Source of the DNA: Collinsella sp.
GTDB taxonomy: Bacteria; Actinomycetota; Coriobacteriia; Coriobacteriales; Coriobacteriaceae
NCBI GenBank assembly: GCA_019414445.1
Contig: DXMA01000017.1
Span: 1 to 53,486, forward strand
Reading direction: 5' to 3'
Length of the DNA stretch: 53,486 nt
The notes under the pieces are model-generated. The model did not search any database, was not told the DNA's origin, and saw nothing but the letters and a program-made list of their open reading frames with translations. Shown in pieces: positions 7,993-16,211 of the stretch. Position 1 is the first letter of the stretch. Each line of letters opens with the position of its first letter. The position numbers and the translations under genes were made by a program.

Positions 7993-9381
7993 CTACTTGT
8001 GGAGGGCGGCCAGGGCGGGTTCGACCGGCGCGGGAGCCTCCAGGTCCGCGACTTTCACAATGCCGTTCTCGTCGGAGAAGGCACGGTAAATGGTCTGAAT
8101 CGCCAAGTCGAAGTCCTTCTCCTCGACGCCGATAATGATATTGATCTCATCGCAGCTCTGCGAAATCATACGCACGCTCACGCCCGCCTGGCCAAGCATG
8201 CCAAACAGGTGGCCCGAGATACCTGCACGGCCGCGCAGGTTACGACCGACGGTCGCGATAAGTGCCAAGCCCTCGACCACCTCGATCTCGAGCGGCTCGA
8301 CCTCCTGCTGAATGTCGCCTACGAGCGAGTACAGCGAATCGCGCACGTCCTGCTCCTGCACCACAGCACCAAAGCGGTCGACACCGGTGGGCATGTGCTC
8401 GACGGAAACGTCATAGCGTTCGAAGACCGAAAGCGCACGGCGCATAAAGCCGACGCGCGGCTTGGTACGGTCGCGGGCAACGTTGATGGCGACAAAGCCG
8501 CGCTTACCGGTCACGCCGGTAATGATGGGCTCTGCCTCACCCTCGTCAGCCGTCTCGCTAATGATGGTGCCGGGGTCCTGCGGCGCATTGGTGTTCTTGA
8601 TGACCAGTGGAATGCCTGCCTCGCGCACAGGGAACACGGCCTCCTCGTGCAGGACGCTTGCACCCATGTACGAAAGCTCGCGCAGCTCCTCGTAGGTAAC
8701 GCGGGCGATGGGCTGAGCCTCGGGCACAATGCGAGGATCAGCAGAATAGAAGCCCGAAACGTCGGTCCAGTTCTCGTACAGGTCGGCGCCCAGGCACTTG
8801 GCCAGGATCGAGCCCGAGATATCGCCGCCGCCACGGTCGAGCAGCTTGATTTGACCCTCACGCGTCGCGCCGTAGAAACCGGGCATGACAAAGCCGCCCT
8901 GCTGACCGTACTCCTGCACCAGCTCGGAGGTGCGGTTCATGCTGAGCGTACCGTCGTGATGGAACGCCACGACCGTCGCGGCGTCCAGGAACGGCAGGCC
9001 CAGATACTCGGCCATCAGGCGAGCGGTGAAGTACTCGCCACGACTCACGAGCTCCTCGGTGGAGTAGCCGCCCGAGCGGGCGCGCTCGGCAAAGGCCGCG
9101 AACTCCTCGCGGATGGGATAGGTGAGCTCCAGCTCGTCAGCGATATCAAAATAGCGCTGCCCAATGTCCTCGAGCAGCTCCTCGCACGACACGTGGTACT
9201 TAACGTGCGCGTTAACCAGGTAGAGCAGGTCGGTCACCTTGGTGTCGCCCTTAAAGCGGCGACCGCAGGCAGAAACCACCACAAAACGGCGGGCCGGATC
9301 GGCATCGACAATGGCCTTGATCTTCTTAAAGTGTTCGGCGTCGGCGACAGACGAGCCGCCAAACTTGGCAATCTTAATCAT
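7993..9381 (-). CDS. lysC: Aspartate kinase
   Basis: Phosphorylates aspartate at the entry to the aspartate amino-acid family. The 462-residue protein begins IKIAKFGGSSVADAEHFKKI (kinase motif KFGGSSV). Further motifs are SRGEYFTARLMAEYLG, FYGATREGQIKLLDRGGGDISGSI, and WTDVSGFYSADPRIVPEAQ. Two ACT domains follow from about residue 300, including VEHMPTGVDRFGAVV and GRNLRGRAGISGHLF, which normally bind lysine or threonine for feedback control. It is a monofunctional kinase without a fused homoserine dehydrogenase. It is divergent from thrC, with about 100 bases between the starts. Confidence 0.96.
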   Translation of the reverse strand: MIKIAKFGGSSVADAEHFKKIKAIVDADPARRFVVVSACGRRFKGDTKVTDLLYLVNAHVKYHVSCEELLEDIGQRYFDIADELELTYPIREEFAAFAERARSGGYSTEELVSRGEYFTARLMAEYLGLPFLDAATVVAFHHDGTLSMNRTSELVQEYGQQGGFVMPGFYGATREGQIKLLDRGGGDISGSILAKCLGADLYENWTDVSGFYSADPRIVPEAQPIARVTYEELRELSYMGASVLHEEAVFPVREAGIPLVIKNTNAPQDPGTIISETADEGEAEPIITGVTGKRGFVAINVARDRTKPRVGFMRRALSVFERYDVSVEHMPTGVDRFGAVVQEQDVRDSLYSLVGDIQQEVEPLEIEVVEGLALIATVGRNLRGRAGISGHLFGMLGQAGVSVRMISQSCDEINIIIGVEEKDFDLAIQTIYRAFSDENGIVKVADLEAPAPVEPALAALHK

Positions 9382-9484
9382 GGGCTGGAGGTTACCTTTC
9401 TAAAAGCCTCTGCAAACCTGTTTTGCGCGCTCTGATACCATGGTTTCACCGATTGGGACCAAGGCATCCGAGGAGCAGTGTTAT

Positions 9485-11002
9485 ATGGGAACTTATCATA
9501 GTACACGAGGACGCACTTTATCGTGCTCAAGTAAGGTGGCAATCCGCACCGGCATCGCTCCCGACGGGGGTTTGTTTGTCTCGGACGAGCTTGGCACCCA
9601 GCAGGTCGATATCAGCTCGCTTGCAGATAAATCGTACTTTGAAATCGCTCAAGATGTGTTGGGAATGTTACTGAATGATTACACGGCCGAAGAAATTTCG
9701 GCGTGTGTCGACGAGGCATACCGCGGCACGTTCGCGAGCGAAGAGGTTACGCCGCTCGTCAAACTCGACGCTGCGCCGGGCGCTGACGCCCCTCAGACCT
9801 ATGTGATGGAACTCTTTGGCGGCCCCACGAGCGCCTTCAAGGACGTCGCCCTGCAGATGCTCCCCCGCCTTATGGCCCGCACCTCCGCCAAGGACGGCGG
9901 CGCCGAGCGCATCATGATCGTCACCGCCACGTCGGGCGACACGGGCAAGGCAGCACTCGCCGGCTTTGCCGACGCTCCGGGCACGGGCATCACTGTCTTT
10001 TATCCCGAGGGCAAGGTCAGCCGCGTCCAGAACCTGCAGATGTCCACTCAGGAGGGCGATAACGTCGCCGTCTGCGGTATCCGCGGCAACTTCGACGACG
10101 CCCAGAGTGCCGTCAAGCGCATCTTTGCCGATAAGGAACTTGCCGAGCGCTTGGAGGCCGCCGGCACGGTGCTCTCGAGCGCCAACTCCATCAACGTCGG
10201 CCGCCTGGTGCCGCAGGTTGTCTACTACTTTGCCGCCTATGCGCAGCTACTGCGCGCCGGCGCCATCAAGGCCGGCGATGCCGTGGAGTTCTGCGTGCCG
10301 ACCGGCAACTTTGGCGATATCCTGGCCGGCTACTATGCCAAGCGCATGGGTCTGCCCGTCGCCAAACTCGTCGTGGCCAGCGACAAGAACAACGTGCTCG
10401 CCGACTTCCTGACCACCGGCGTCTACGACCGCAACCGTCCGTTCTTCACGACCATCTCGCCGTCGATGGACATCCTTATTAGCTCCAACCTGGAGCGCAT
10501 GCTCTACTTCCTGTCCGACGGCGACTGTGAGCTCGTTGCCGGCCTTATGGAGCAGCTTGCCCAGACCGGCCGCTACGAGGTACCCGCCGAACTGCTGGCA
10601 AAGATTCAGAGCGTCTTTGGCTGCGGTTGGGCCAGCGAGGACGAGGTCCGCGCTGCCATCAAGAGCTGCTGGGACGCGAACGGCTACGTGATCGACCCGC
10701 ACACCGCTTGCGGCTACCACGTCTTTGAGCAGGTCGCTTCCGCCGAGGGCGCCAAGGCCCGCGTGCTGCTTTCGACCGCCAGCCCCTACAAGTTCCCACG
10801 CGCCTGCTGCGACGCCCTGGGGCTCGACGTTCCCGAGGATGATTTTGAGGCTATGCGTGTGCTCGAGCAGGCCACCAACACGGTCGCCCCGACCCAGCTC
10901 GCCGAACTCGAATCCAAACCCGTCCGTTTCGAAGACGTCTGCGACGTCGATGAGATGGCAAGCTACGTCGAGTCTGCAGCAAAACGAATGAGCACCAACT
11001 AG
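9485..11002 (+). CDS. thrC: Threonine synthase
   Basis: PLP enzyme that converts O-phosphohomoserine to threonine. The N-terminal MGTYHSTRG is typical. The PLP lysine is in GGPTSAFKDVALQMLPR, and TATSGDTGKAALAGF and PTGNFGDILAGYYAKRMG are the phosphate and substrate loops. About 505 residues, the longer class II-like form found in many bacteria. ATG at 9485 follows GAGGAG with nine-base spacing, so I prefer it to an upstream in-frame ATG at 9440. A terminator (11015-11044) and then a nested hairpin separate it from thrB. Confidence 0.95.
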   Translation: MGTYHSTRGRTLSCSSKVAIRTGIAPDGGLFVSDELGTQQVDISSLADKSYFEIAQDVLGMLLNDYTAEEISACVDEAYRGTFASEEVTPLVKLDAAPGADAPQTYVMELFGGPTSAFKDVALQMLPRLMARTSAKDGGAERIMIVTATSGDTGKAALAGFADAPGTGITVFYPEGKVSRVQNLQMSTQEGDNVAVCGIRGNFDDAQSAVKRIFADKELAERLEAAGTVLSSANSINVGRLVPQVVYYFAAYAQLLRAGAIKAGDAVEFCVPTGNFGDILAGYYAKRMGLPVAKLVVASDKNNVLADFLTTGVYDRNRPFFTTISPSMDILISSNLERMLYFLSDGDCELVAGLMEQLAQTGRYEVPAELLAKIQSVFGCGWASEDEVRAAIKSCWDANGYVIDPHTACGYHVFEQVASAEGAKARVLLSTASPYKFPRACCDALGLDVPEDDFEAMRVLEQATNTVAPTQLAELESKPVRFEDVCDVDEMASYVESAAKRMSTN

Positions 11003-11014
11003 ATTCCTTATTAA

Positions 11015-11044
11015 GCGCCGGCGAAAGCCGGCGCACCTTCTTTT
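11015..11044 (+). terminator. Rho-independent terminator of thrC
   Basis: GCGCCGGC, loop GAAA, GCCGGCGC, then ACCTTCTTTT. Confidence 0.75.
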
Positions 11045-11080
11045 ATCAGATAATCCCCGGGATGATGACGAACGCGCACA

Positions 11081-11192
11081 GCGTGCCTGGCTGTTTAGTT
11101 CGTCGCGAGTTCCGCACGCAAAGGAAAGCACTTAATGTGCTTTCCGTCTTGCGCAGGACTGCCCGAGCAGCGAACTAAACAGCCAGGCACGC
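11081..11192 (+). repeat. Family-I-like nested hairpin element B (5' of thrB)
   Basis: Perfect 22-base outer arms (11081-11102 and 11171-11192). Inside are GAGTTCCGCACGCAA, an inner GGAAAGCAC / GTGCTTTCC stem, and TTGCGCAGGACTGCCCGAG. The TTCCGCA linker comes first, the reverse of elements A, C, D and E relative to the upstream gene, and the last arm abuts the AGGAGG of thrB. It may therefore act as a thrB leader structure rather than a 3' end. Confidence 0.7.
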
Positions 11193-11205
11193 CAGGAGGA
11201 CTCAC

Positions 11206-12087
11206 ATGATCAAAATCACCGTCCCAGCAACGAGCGCCAACCTAGGCATCGGCTACGACACCCTCGGCATGGCCGTCAGCCTCTACTCGCACTTCACCTT
11301 CGAGCGCGCCGACAAGCTCACCATCACGGGCTGCCCCGAGGAGTTTCAAAACGAGAACAACCTAGTCTACGTGAGCTTTGTCGACGCACTGGCCGCATGG
11401 GGCGAGCCGGCCTTCCCCGTCGCCATCGACATTCAGACTGACGTTCCCGTCGCCCGCGGCCTGGGCTCCAGCTCAACCTGCGTCGTCGCCGGCATTATGG
11501 CCGCCGCCGCGCTGACAGGCCACACCGTCGACCGCGCCGAGCTCGTCCGCATTGCCACCGAGGTCGAGGGCCATCCCGATAACGTCGCCCCCGCCATCCT
11601 GGGCGGCGCCGTCTGCTCCTTTACGCCGACCGATTCGCTCCCCCAGTGCCTGCGCTACGAGGTGAGCGATCGCTTGCGTTTTATTACCGTGATTCCGCCC
11701 TACGAGGTACATACGAGCGAGGCGCGCAAGGTTGTGCCGCAGGAGATTCCACTCTCCACCGCCGTATGGCAAATGGGCCGCATCGCCGGCATGACGCGCG
11801 GCCTGGAGACCGGCGACCTGGATCTGATTGCCGCCGCCAACGACGACCGCATCCAAGAGCCGTATCGCCGTCGCCTCATCCCCGACTACAACGCCGTGCG
11901 CGACACCTGCCTTAACGGCGGCGCCAAGACCATCTGGATCAGCGGATCGGGCTCGACCCTTATGGCTGTGACCGACGACACCATCGTGGCAAAGTTCCTG
12001 CAGGTCAAGCTGCGCGAGCAGTTCCCTAAGTGTGATACGCATATTCTGACGTGCGACACGGAAGGCGCTCAAATCGAGTACCTGTAG
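11206..12087 (+). CDS. thrB: Homoserine kinase
   Basis: GHMP-family kinase that makes O-phosphohomoserine, the substrate of ThrC encoded just upstream. The 293-residue protein opens with VPATSANLGIGYDTLGMAVS. The ATP-binding loop PVARGLGSSSTCVVAGIMAA is clear, and the C-terminal GHMP motif reads WISGSGSTLMAV. A strong AGGAGG lies eight bases before the ATG, right after nested hairpin B. The stop codon lies inside the outermost arm of hairpin C. Homoserine dehydrogenase, needed to supply the substrate, is not in this window. Confidence 0.96.
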   Translation: MIKITVPATSANLGIGYDTLGMAVSLYSHFTFERADKLTITGCPEEFQNENNLVYVSFVDALAAWGEPAFPVAIDIQTDVPVARGLGSSSTCVVAGIMAAAALTGHTVDRAELVRIATEVEGHPDNVAPAILGGAVCSFTPTDSLPQCLRYEVSDRLRFITVIPPYEVHTSEARKVVPQEIPLSTAVWQMGRIAGMTRGLETGDLDLIAAANDDRIQEPYRRRLIPDYNAVRDTCLNGGAKTIWISGSGSTLMAVTDDTIVAKFLQVKLREQFPKCDTHILTCDTEGAQIEYL

Positions 12088-12267
12088 ACATCGCCGATCG
12101 GTCTGTCCGGGCCACCCAGGGGCATCCCCTTAAAAACGTCCTCGCACTTGAGGCCCACTTATCCTGCTCCTTCGGAGCTGCGGATAAGCGGGCCTCGTGC
12201 TGCGGAATGTTTTTAAGGGGATGCCCCTGGGTGGCCCTATGGCAACGTAGCTAGCGATGTCTACAGG
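12081..12267 (+). repeat. Family-I nested hairpin element C (3' of thrB)
   Basis: Three nested stems: CCTGTAGACATCGC / GCGATGTCTACAGG (12081-12095 and 12254-12267, containing the thrB stop codon); perfect 29-base arms (12109-12137 and 12209-12237); and a 14-base inner stem capped by GCTCCTTCGGAGC. Linkers in gene orientation are GTCCTCG and CTGCGGAAT. It probably ends the thrB transcript. Confidence 0.85.
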
Positions 12268-12345
12268 GACCCACGCTTTGAAGGGGCGCCAGGCTGAAAT
12301 CATGGCCTTTTATTGATAGGGGCTCTTGCTAGGCTGGGGCACTTA

Positions 12346-12936
12346 TTAGAGGCAGGCTTCGGCGATGCGGCGCTTGAGTTCGTCGATGCCCACGCCGGTT
12401 TGGGAGCTTGTGATGATTACGTTTTCGGCCGGGACGTTGAGCTGTTTTTTGATGGCTGCCGCTTGGCGGGCCTGCTGGGTGTGGCTGAGCTTGTCGGCCT
12501 TGGTGAGGCAGACGATAAAGTTGAACTCGTTGCCCTGCAGGTAGTCGATCATGTCATGGTCGAGCTTACTGGGGTCATGGCGAATGTCCACTAGCGACAC
12601 AACCAAGTTAAAGCTGCGCTCGGAGTCGAAGAAGTCGCCGATGAGCTCGGCCCAGCGGTCGCGCTCGGCCTTGGAACGACGGGCGAAACCATAGCCCGGC
12701 AGGTCCACAAAGTGCACGTCGTCGGCCTCGAAGAAATTGATGTTGCTCGTCTTGCCCGGCGTGCTCGAAACCTTCACCAGGTTCTTGCGGCCAAAGAGCT
12801 TGTTCATAATGGACGACTTGCCCACATTTGAGCGGCCAACGAAGCTCACCTCGGGACAGGTGGACTCGGGGATCTGCGAAACCTTGCCGTAGCTGGCGAC
12901 GAACTTGGCAAGCTGGTAGTTAATGGAATCGGCCAT
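12346..12936 (-). CDS. engB: Ribosome biogenesis GTPase EngB/YihA family
   Basis: Small (about 196 aa) GTP-binding protein of the YihA/YsxC/EngB family, needed for large ribosomal subunit assembly. G1 is GRSNVGKSSIMNKL, G3 is DLPGYGFARRSKAE, and G4 is CLTKADKLS; the switch region STPGKTSNINFF is typical. The start at 12936 has AGGAG seven bases upstream, and family length supports it; the frame runs open far into the next gene. It follows the nucleosidase gene by 37 bases and is probably cotranscribed with it. Confidence 0.95.
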   Translation of the reverse strand: MADSINYQLAKFVASYGKVSQIPESTCPEVSFVGRSNVGKSSIMNKLFGRKNLVKVSSTPGKTSNINFFEADDVHFVDLPGYGFARRSKAERDRWAELIGDFFDSERSFNLVVSLVDIRHDPSKLDHDMIDYLQGNEFNFIVCLTKADKLSHTQQARQAAAIKKQLNVPAENVIITSSQTGVGIDELKRRIAEACL

Positions 12937-12973
12937 GGACACTCCTTGGTCGTAGGATCTTGCAAAAAACGCG

Positions 12974-13714
12974 CTATTGCGCAGCGGCAATGCGTCGAAC
13001 GATATCGAGCGTGATATCGCTTGCGGCACGCGCATACTCGAACAAATCGAACTCGCGGTCGCAAATCGCATCATACGCCTCGTCACAATTATCGCTGATA
13101 GCACGCAGCACCAGGCAATCGACACCATTTTTGGTTGCGACATGGGCAATTGCCGCGCCCTCCATGCCGACACAATCGGCATGCGTCGCCTCGATGGCAT
13201 CATTGCGCATAGCGGCGCCCGTCACAAAGCGGTTACCCGTGGCAATCGTGCCGACCAGGAACTGCTTTGCGCCCTCGTTCGAAGCGGTCGCATTTGTCGA
13301 AGCATCAACAAACCCACGCTCAGAAAGCACATCGGCGGCAATATCGACCAGCGCAGGCGTCGAGACAAACTCCTCGAGCCCCGGTGCAGACTCGGCGATA
13401 AGCGCGGTATCGGTATCTAGATAGCGCAGGCATTTGCCAATGACGACATCGTCGATATGGAGCTTGGGATTCAGGCCACCTGCGATACCAGAAAACACAA
13501 CTGCCTGTGGAGCATACTTGCTAATGAGGTGCTGTGTTGCGGCGGCAGCGTTTACCGTGCCCATACCCGCCGTCGTGGCGACAATCGACAGGCCGTCGAG
13601 CCCGCCGGTCACAACGTTCAAGCCCGCCTCCTGTACCATGCAAACGTTGCTCAACTCTTCCTTAATCTGCATGATCTCTTTTTCGAGCGCACCGATAATC
13701 GCGATGGTAGCCAT
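12974..13714 (-). CDS. mtnN: 5'-methylthioadenosine/S-adenosylhomocysteine nucleosidase
   Basis: Hydrolyses methylthioadenosine and S-adenosylhomocysteine to adenine plus a ribosyl product, recycling by-products of SAM use. About 246 residues. Diagnostic stretches are IIGALEKEIMQIKEEL at the N terminus, VVFSGIAGGLNPKLHIDDVVIG, FVTGAAMRNDAIE, and the substrate loop ADCVGMEGAAIAHVA with the key Glu. A conserved RAISDNCDEA with the catalytic Asp follows. The ATG at 13714 follows GGGGAA; a TTG four codons upstream is an alternative. It lies between the serine hydrolase and engB on the same strand. Confidence 0.94.
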   Translation of the reverse strand: MATIAIIGALEKEIMQIKEELSNVCMVQEAGLNVVTGGLDGLSIVATTAGMGTVNAAAATQHLISKYAPQAVVFSGIAGGLNPKLHIDDVVIGKCLRYLDTDTALIAESAPGLEEFVSTPALVDIAADVLSERGFVDASTNATASNEGAKQFLVGTIATGNRFVTGAAMRNDAIEATHADCVGMEGAAIAHVATKNGVDCLVLRAISDNCDEAYDAICDREFDLFEYARAASDITLDIVRRIAAAQ

Positions 13715-13792
13715 GCCATTCCCCAAACCTATACGAAATTCTCAACCACGGTATGGTACCAGCATTTTGTTTGACCTCGTCAAACGAACACG

Positions 13793-14890
13793 TTAGGCCA
13801 GCGCAGCTCGGGTATCAAAGAATGTCTTAGCAATCGCAGCCACCAGCTCGCTCGAGCGATCGCTCCATGGCATCGATGTCATGATACTCATAATGTAGGT
13901 GTCGCCATCGACATCGATGAGGCACGCATCGCATGTCGAATAGCAACCATCCTCGCTAATCCAGCCTGCCTTGTTGCGTACCAAGGCTTGGTCGTCCGCA
14001 ATGCCATTACGAATAAACGATCGAGTCGTAGAGGCCAGAAGATCCGATAGCCATTGCGACGTCTCGGTATCACGGCTCAAATACTCGCTCATCTCGCGCC
14101 ACAATTTGGCCGAGGTGCGCGGGCAATAGGTGGGAAAATCACTCATCGGATCGAGTGCGGTATCGTAATCGATGCCAAGACTGGCAATCCAATCCTCGTA
14201 ACCGACACTGTCAAACGCCGCGCGTAACGCAATAAACGAATCGTTGTCCGAATTAACGACCGCGGCATCGATCAGGTCGCGCACCGTCTGCCAACCCATG
14301 TTGTAGCCACCATAGGTGCCAAGGGAATCATCGAGTGAAACCTGACCCGTCTCGACCAGAGATTCGCAGATGTACAACGCATAGAGCGCCTTGTAGCTAC
14401 TCGCGCCGTAAACCTCGACATCGGGGTTATACGTCATGCCCTTGCCGCTTGACAGGTCGTAGAACACCACGCCCACATCGCCTAGCTCCTGCGCCCGACT
14501 CAGGGCATCCTGGAGCAAGGCAAGGCTCTCATCCTCCAAGGTAGGAGTCTTGTTATCCACCAACGAGAAGGCCTGAACGGTATCACCCGAAGGGATATCG
14601 TTGAAGTCCGCCTTCGAAAGTCTCGTCTTGAGATCTGCCGACGCTTTGGACTTTGAAACCTTCTCGTTTTGCGTCTGTACCGTTGACGCATCTGAGTGTG
14701 CCATTCGCTCCGACGCGTAGGTTTTGGCGGTAATTCCGAGGATAATAATCGCCAACGTTAGCATCCCAATGGCGGCAATCTTCGTCACGCGGACGCGAGC
14801 GTCGGCAAGGCCACGCGAAGATGTGCCCTTCGTCTCATATCTGCTGCTATGCTGCGGCATATACTCGTCCCGCGATGCGTTATTTCGCAC
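13793..14890 (-). CDS. Membrane-anchored serine hydrolase, class A beta-lactamase fold
   Basis: A 365-residue protein with a short cytoplasmic N terminus, one membrane segment (about residues 36-56) and an external catalytic domain. It carries the serine beta-lactamase/PBP triad motifs: SxxK as SSYK (Ser164-Lys167), SDN (214-216), and KAG (307-309) in place of KTG. A lower-complexity linker (about 60-110) separates membrane and enzyme. Family members include true beta-lactamases and cell-wall-linked hydrolases of unknown substrate; the anchor and the KAG variant make a simple resistance enzyme less certain. The GTG start has AGGAG five bases upstream. A later ATG (14860) would shorten the cytoplasmic tail. 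Confidence 0.8.
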   Translation of the reverse strand: MRNNASRDEYMPQHSSRYETKGTSSRGLADARVRVTKIAAIGMLTLAIIILGITAKTYASERMAHSDASTVQTQNEKVSKSKASADLKTRLSKADFNDIPSGDTVQAFSLVDNKTPTLEDESLALLQDALSRAQELGDVGVVFYDLSSGKGMTYNPDVEVYGASSYKALYALYICESLVETGQVSLDDSLGTYGGYNMGWQTVRDLIDAAVVNSDNDSFIALRAAFDSVGYEDWIASLGIDYDTALDPMSDFPTYCPRTSAKLWREMSEYLSRDTETSQWLSDLLASTTRSFIRNGIADDQALVRNKAGWISEDGCYSTCDACLIDVDGDTYIMSIMTSMPWSDRSSELVAAIAKTFFDTRAALA

Positions 14891-15048
14891 GTGGTCTCCT
14901 GACTGCTACCGTTCATATACGAGCAGCATAATACCGAGCAGGCATTTCTTTCCAAAGATATTCAGCGGCGTTTAAGGCGTCTTTAAAGAAACCACAAGCG
15001 TATTTATCCAAATGGCGCGATTCTGTTGCGCATCTCCGCCCAAAACGC

Positions 15049-15115
15049 AGTTGCGGTGGAATAGTTCCTATTTGGGCGGCATAAGCCGAAAAACAAGAAC
15101 TATTCCACCGCAACT
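15049..15115. repeat. Family-III hairpin repeat, copy 1
   Basis: Perfect 19-base arms, AGTTGCGGTGGAATAGTTC and complement, with a 29-base loop. A second copy with the same outer 16 bases is at 53322-53388. It lies between divergent 5' and 3' ends with no gene of its own. Confidence 0.75.
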
Positions 15116-15151
15116 TGACGGAGCTCTTTGGCAATCAACTTGGTGCCCAGG

Positions 15152-15184
15152 GGCACTCATTTAAGTCTGTCCCCAATGAGTGCC
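15152..15184. repeat. GGCACTCATT hairpin carrying TCTGTCCCC loop
   Basis: Ten-base arms GGCACTCATT / AATGAGTGCC around TAAGTCTGTCCCC, downstream of pflA. The loop motif CTGTCCCCAATGA recurs next to the family-III hairpin at 53290-53305. Confidence 0.5.
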
Positions 15185-15206
15185 TTTGGGGAGCGAAAAT
15201 GGCTCG

Positions 15207-16025
15207 CTAGCCGATAGCGTTTTTGAGTTCCGCGCGACGCTTTTTCATGCCCGTCATGACGGCGTTGCGCAGCTCGGGCATGCGCGCGGTATCCATCTGT
15301 GGAACGCCCTCGAGCTTATAGGGAATGCCCAATTGCTCGTACTTGACGACACCCATCGTGTGATACGGCAGCATTTCCAGGCCCACCACGTTGTGCCATG
15401 GAGCGATGAGGCGGCCGAGCGCCTCGCACTCCTCAACCGTATCGGTAATGCCGGGCACCACCACGTGGCGGATAACGACCTTAATCTTGCGACGGGCAAG
15501 CTCATCACCAAACGCCAGAATGCGTGCGGGATCGCAACCGGTCAGCTTTTTATGCTCAACGGGATCGGCATGCTTGATGTCGAGCAGCACCATGTCGGTC
15601 TCGTTGAGAACAGTATCGAACTTCTCGGGATGGTTGGGGTCAAACGCATAGCCGCAGCTGTCGAGGCAGGTATGCACGCGGCCATCGGGGTTGTTGTGCA
15701 TTGCACGGAACAGGTCGGCTAAAAACGCGGGCTGCAAGAGCGGCTCGCCGCCGGACACCGTAATACCGCCGCTGCGGTAAAACTCATGGTTGCTCTGGAA
15801 CTCGTCCATCAGGTGCTCGACGGTCACCATGGTGCCGCCGCTAACCGACCAGGTATCGGGGTTGTGGCAATACGCACAGCGCATGGGGCAGCCCTGAACA
15901 AACACCACAAAGCGGATGCCGGGTCCATCGACCGTTCCCATCGTCTCAATCGAATGTACGCGGCCCAGGGCAAACGCAGAGTCCTCGGGACGAGCGTCCA
16001 CACCCTCGAGCGTCATCTCAGCCAT
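15207..16025 (-). CDS. pflA: Pyruvate formate-lyase-activating enzyme
   Basis: Radical-SAM enzyme that abstracts a hydrogen from the glycyl residue of pyruvate formate-lyase to switch it on. The motif CPMRCAYCHNPDTW gives the CxxxCxxC [4Fe-4S] cluster. The TMGTVDGPGIRFVVFVQGCP lead-in, the SGGEPLLQP SAM-binding motif, and LLDIKHADPVEHKKLTG are characteristic. About 272 residues from the ATG at 16025, which follows GGTAGCGGGA; another ATG at 16046 lacks a ribosome site. Its substrate genes, the split PFL, lie 7-10 kb away rather than adjacent. Confidence 0.95.
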   Translation of the reverse strand: MAEMTLEGVDARPEDSAFALGRVHSIETMGTVDGPGIRFVVFVQGCPMRCAYCHNPDTWSVSGGTMVTVEHLMDEFQSNHEFYRSGGITVSGGEPLLQPAFLADLFRAMHNNPDGRVHTCLDSCGYAFDPNHPEKFDTVLNETDMVLLDIKHADPVEHKKLTGCDPARILAFGDELARRKIKVVIRHVVVPGITDTVEECEALGRLIAPWHNVVGLEMLPYHTMGVVKYEQLGIPYKLEGVPQMDTARMPELRNAVMTGMKKRRAELKNAIG

Positions 16026-16146
16026 TCCCGCTACCTTGCCTCTCATTGGTTTTAGCTACATAAATGCCAGAATCATTCTAGCCCATACGCATGATGGCGA
16101 AACGGTTTAGCGGTCAATTGGGTTGTCCTATTTGGCCCTACGCAAG

Positions 16147-16181
16147 AGCGGCGGGAAGGTTATCGCAACCCGCCCGCCGCT
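16147..16181 (-). terminator. Hairpin 3' of the DegV gene
   Basis: AGCGGCGGG / CCCGCCGCT arms around an 18-base loop, about 30 bases past the DegV stop. The T tract is weak (CTCTTG), so termination is plausible but not certain. Confidence 0.45.
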
Positions 16182-16211
16182 GAGGCAATAGAAATCGATA
16201 GACGCCAGACC

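Noticed and set aside
7870..9435. 521-aa plus-strand ORF opposite lysC
   Set aside because: Shadow frame; lysC motifs are unambiguous on the other strand.
9382..9484. T-box or other amino-acid riboswitch before thrC or lysC
   Set aside because: Only about 100 bases between divergent starts, with no T-box sequence or specifier stem visible.
6652..12267. Reading the nested hairpins as CRISPR repeats
   Set aside because: They are single elements at gene ends with differing stems, not regularly spaced direct repeats; no cas genes are present.
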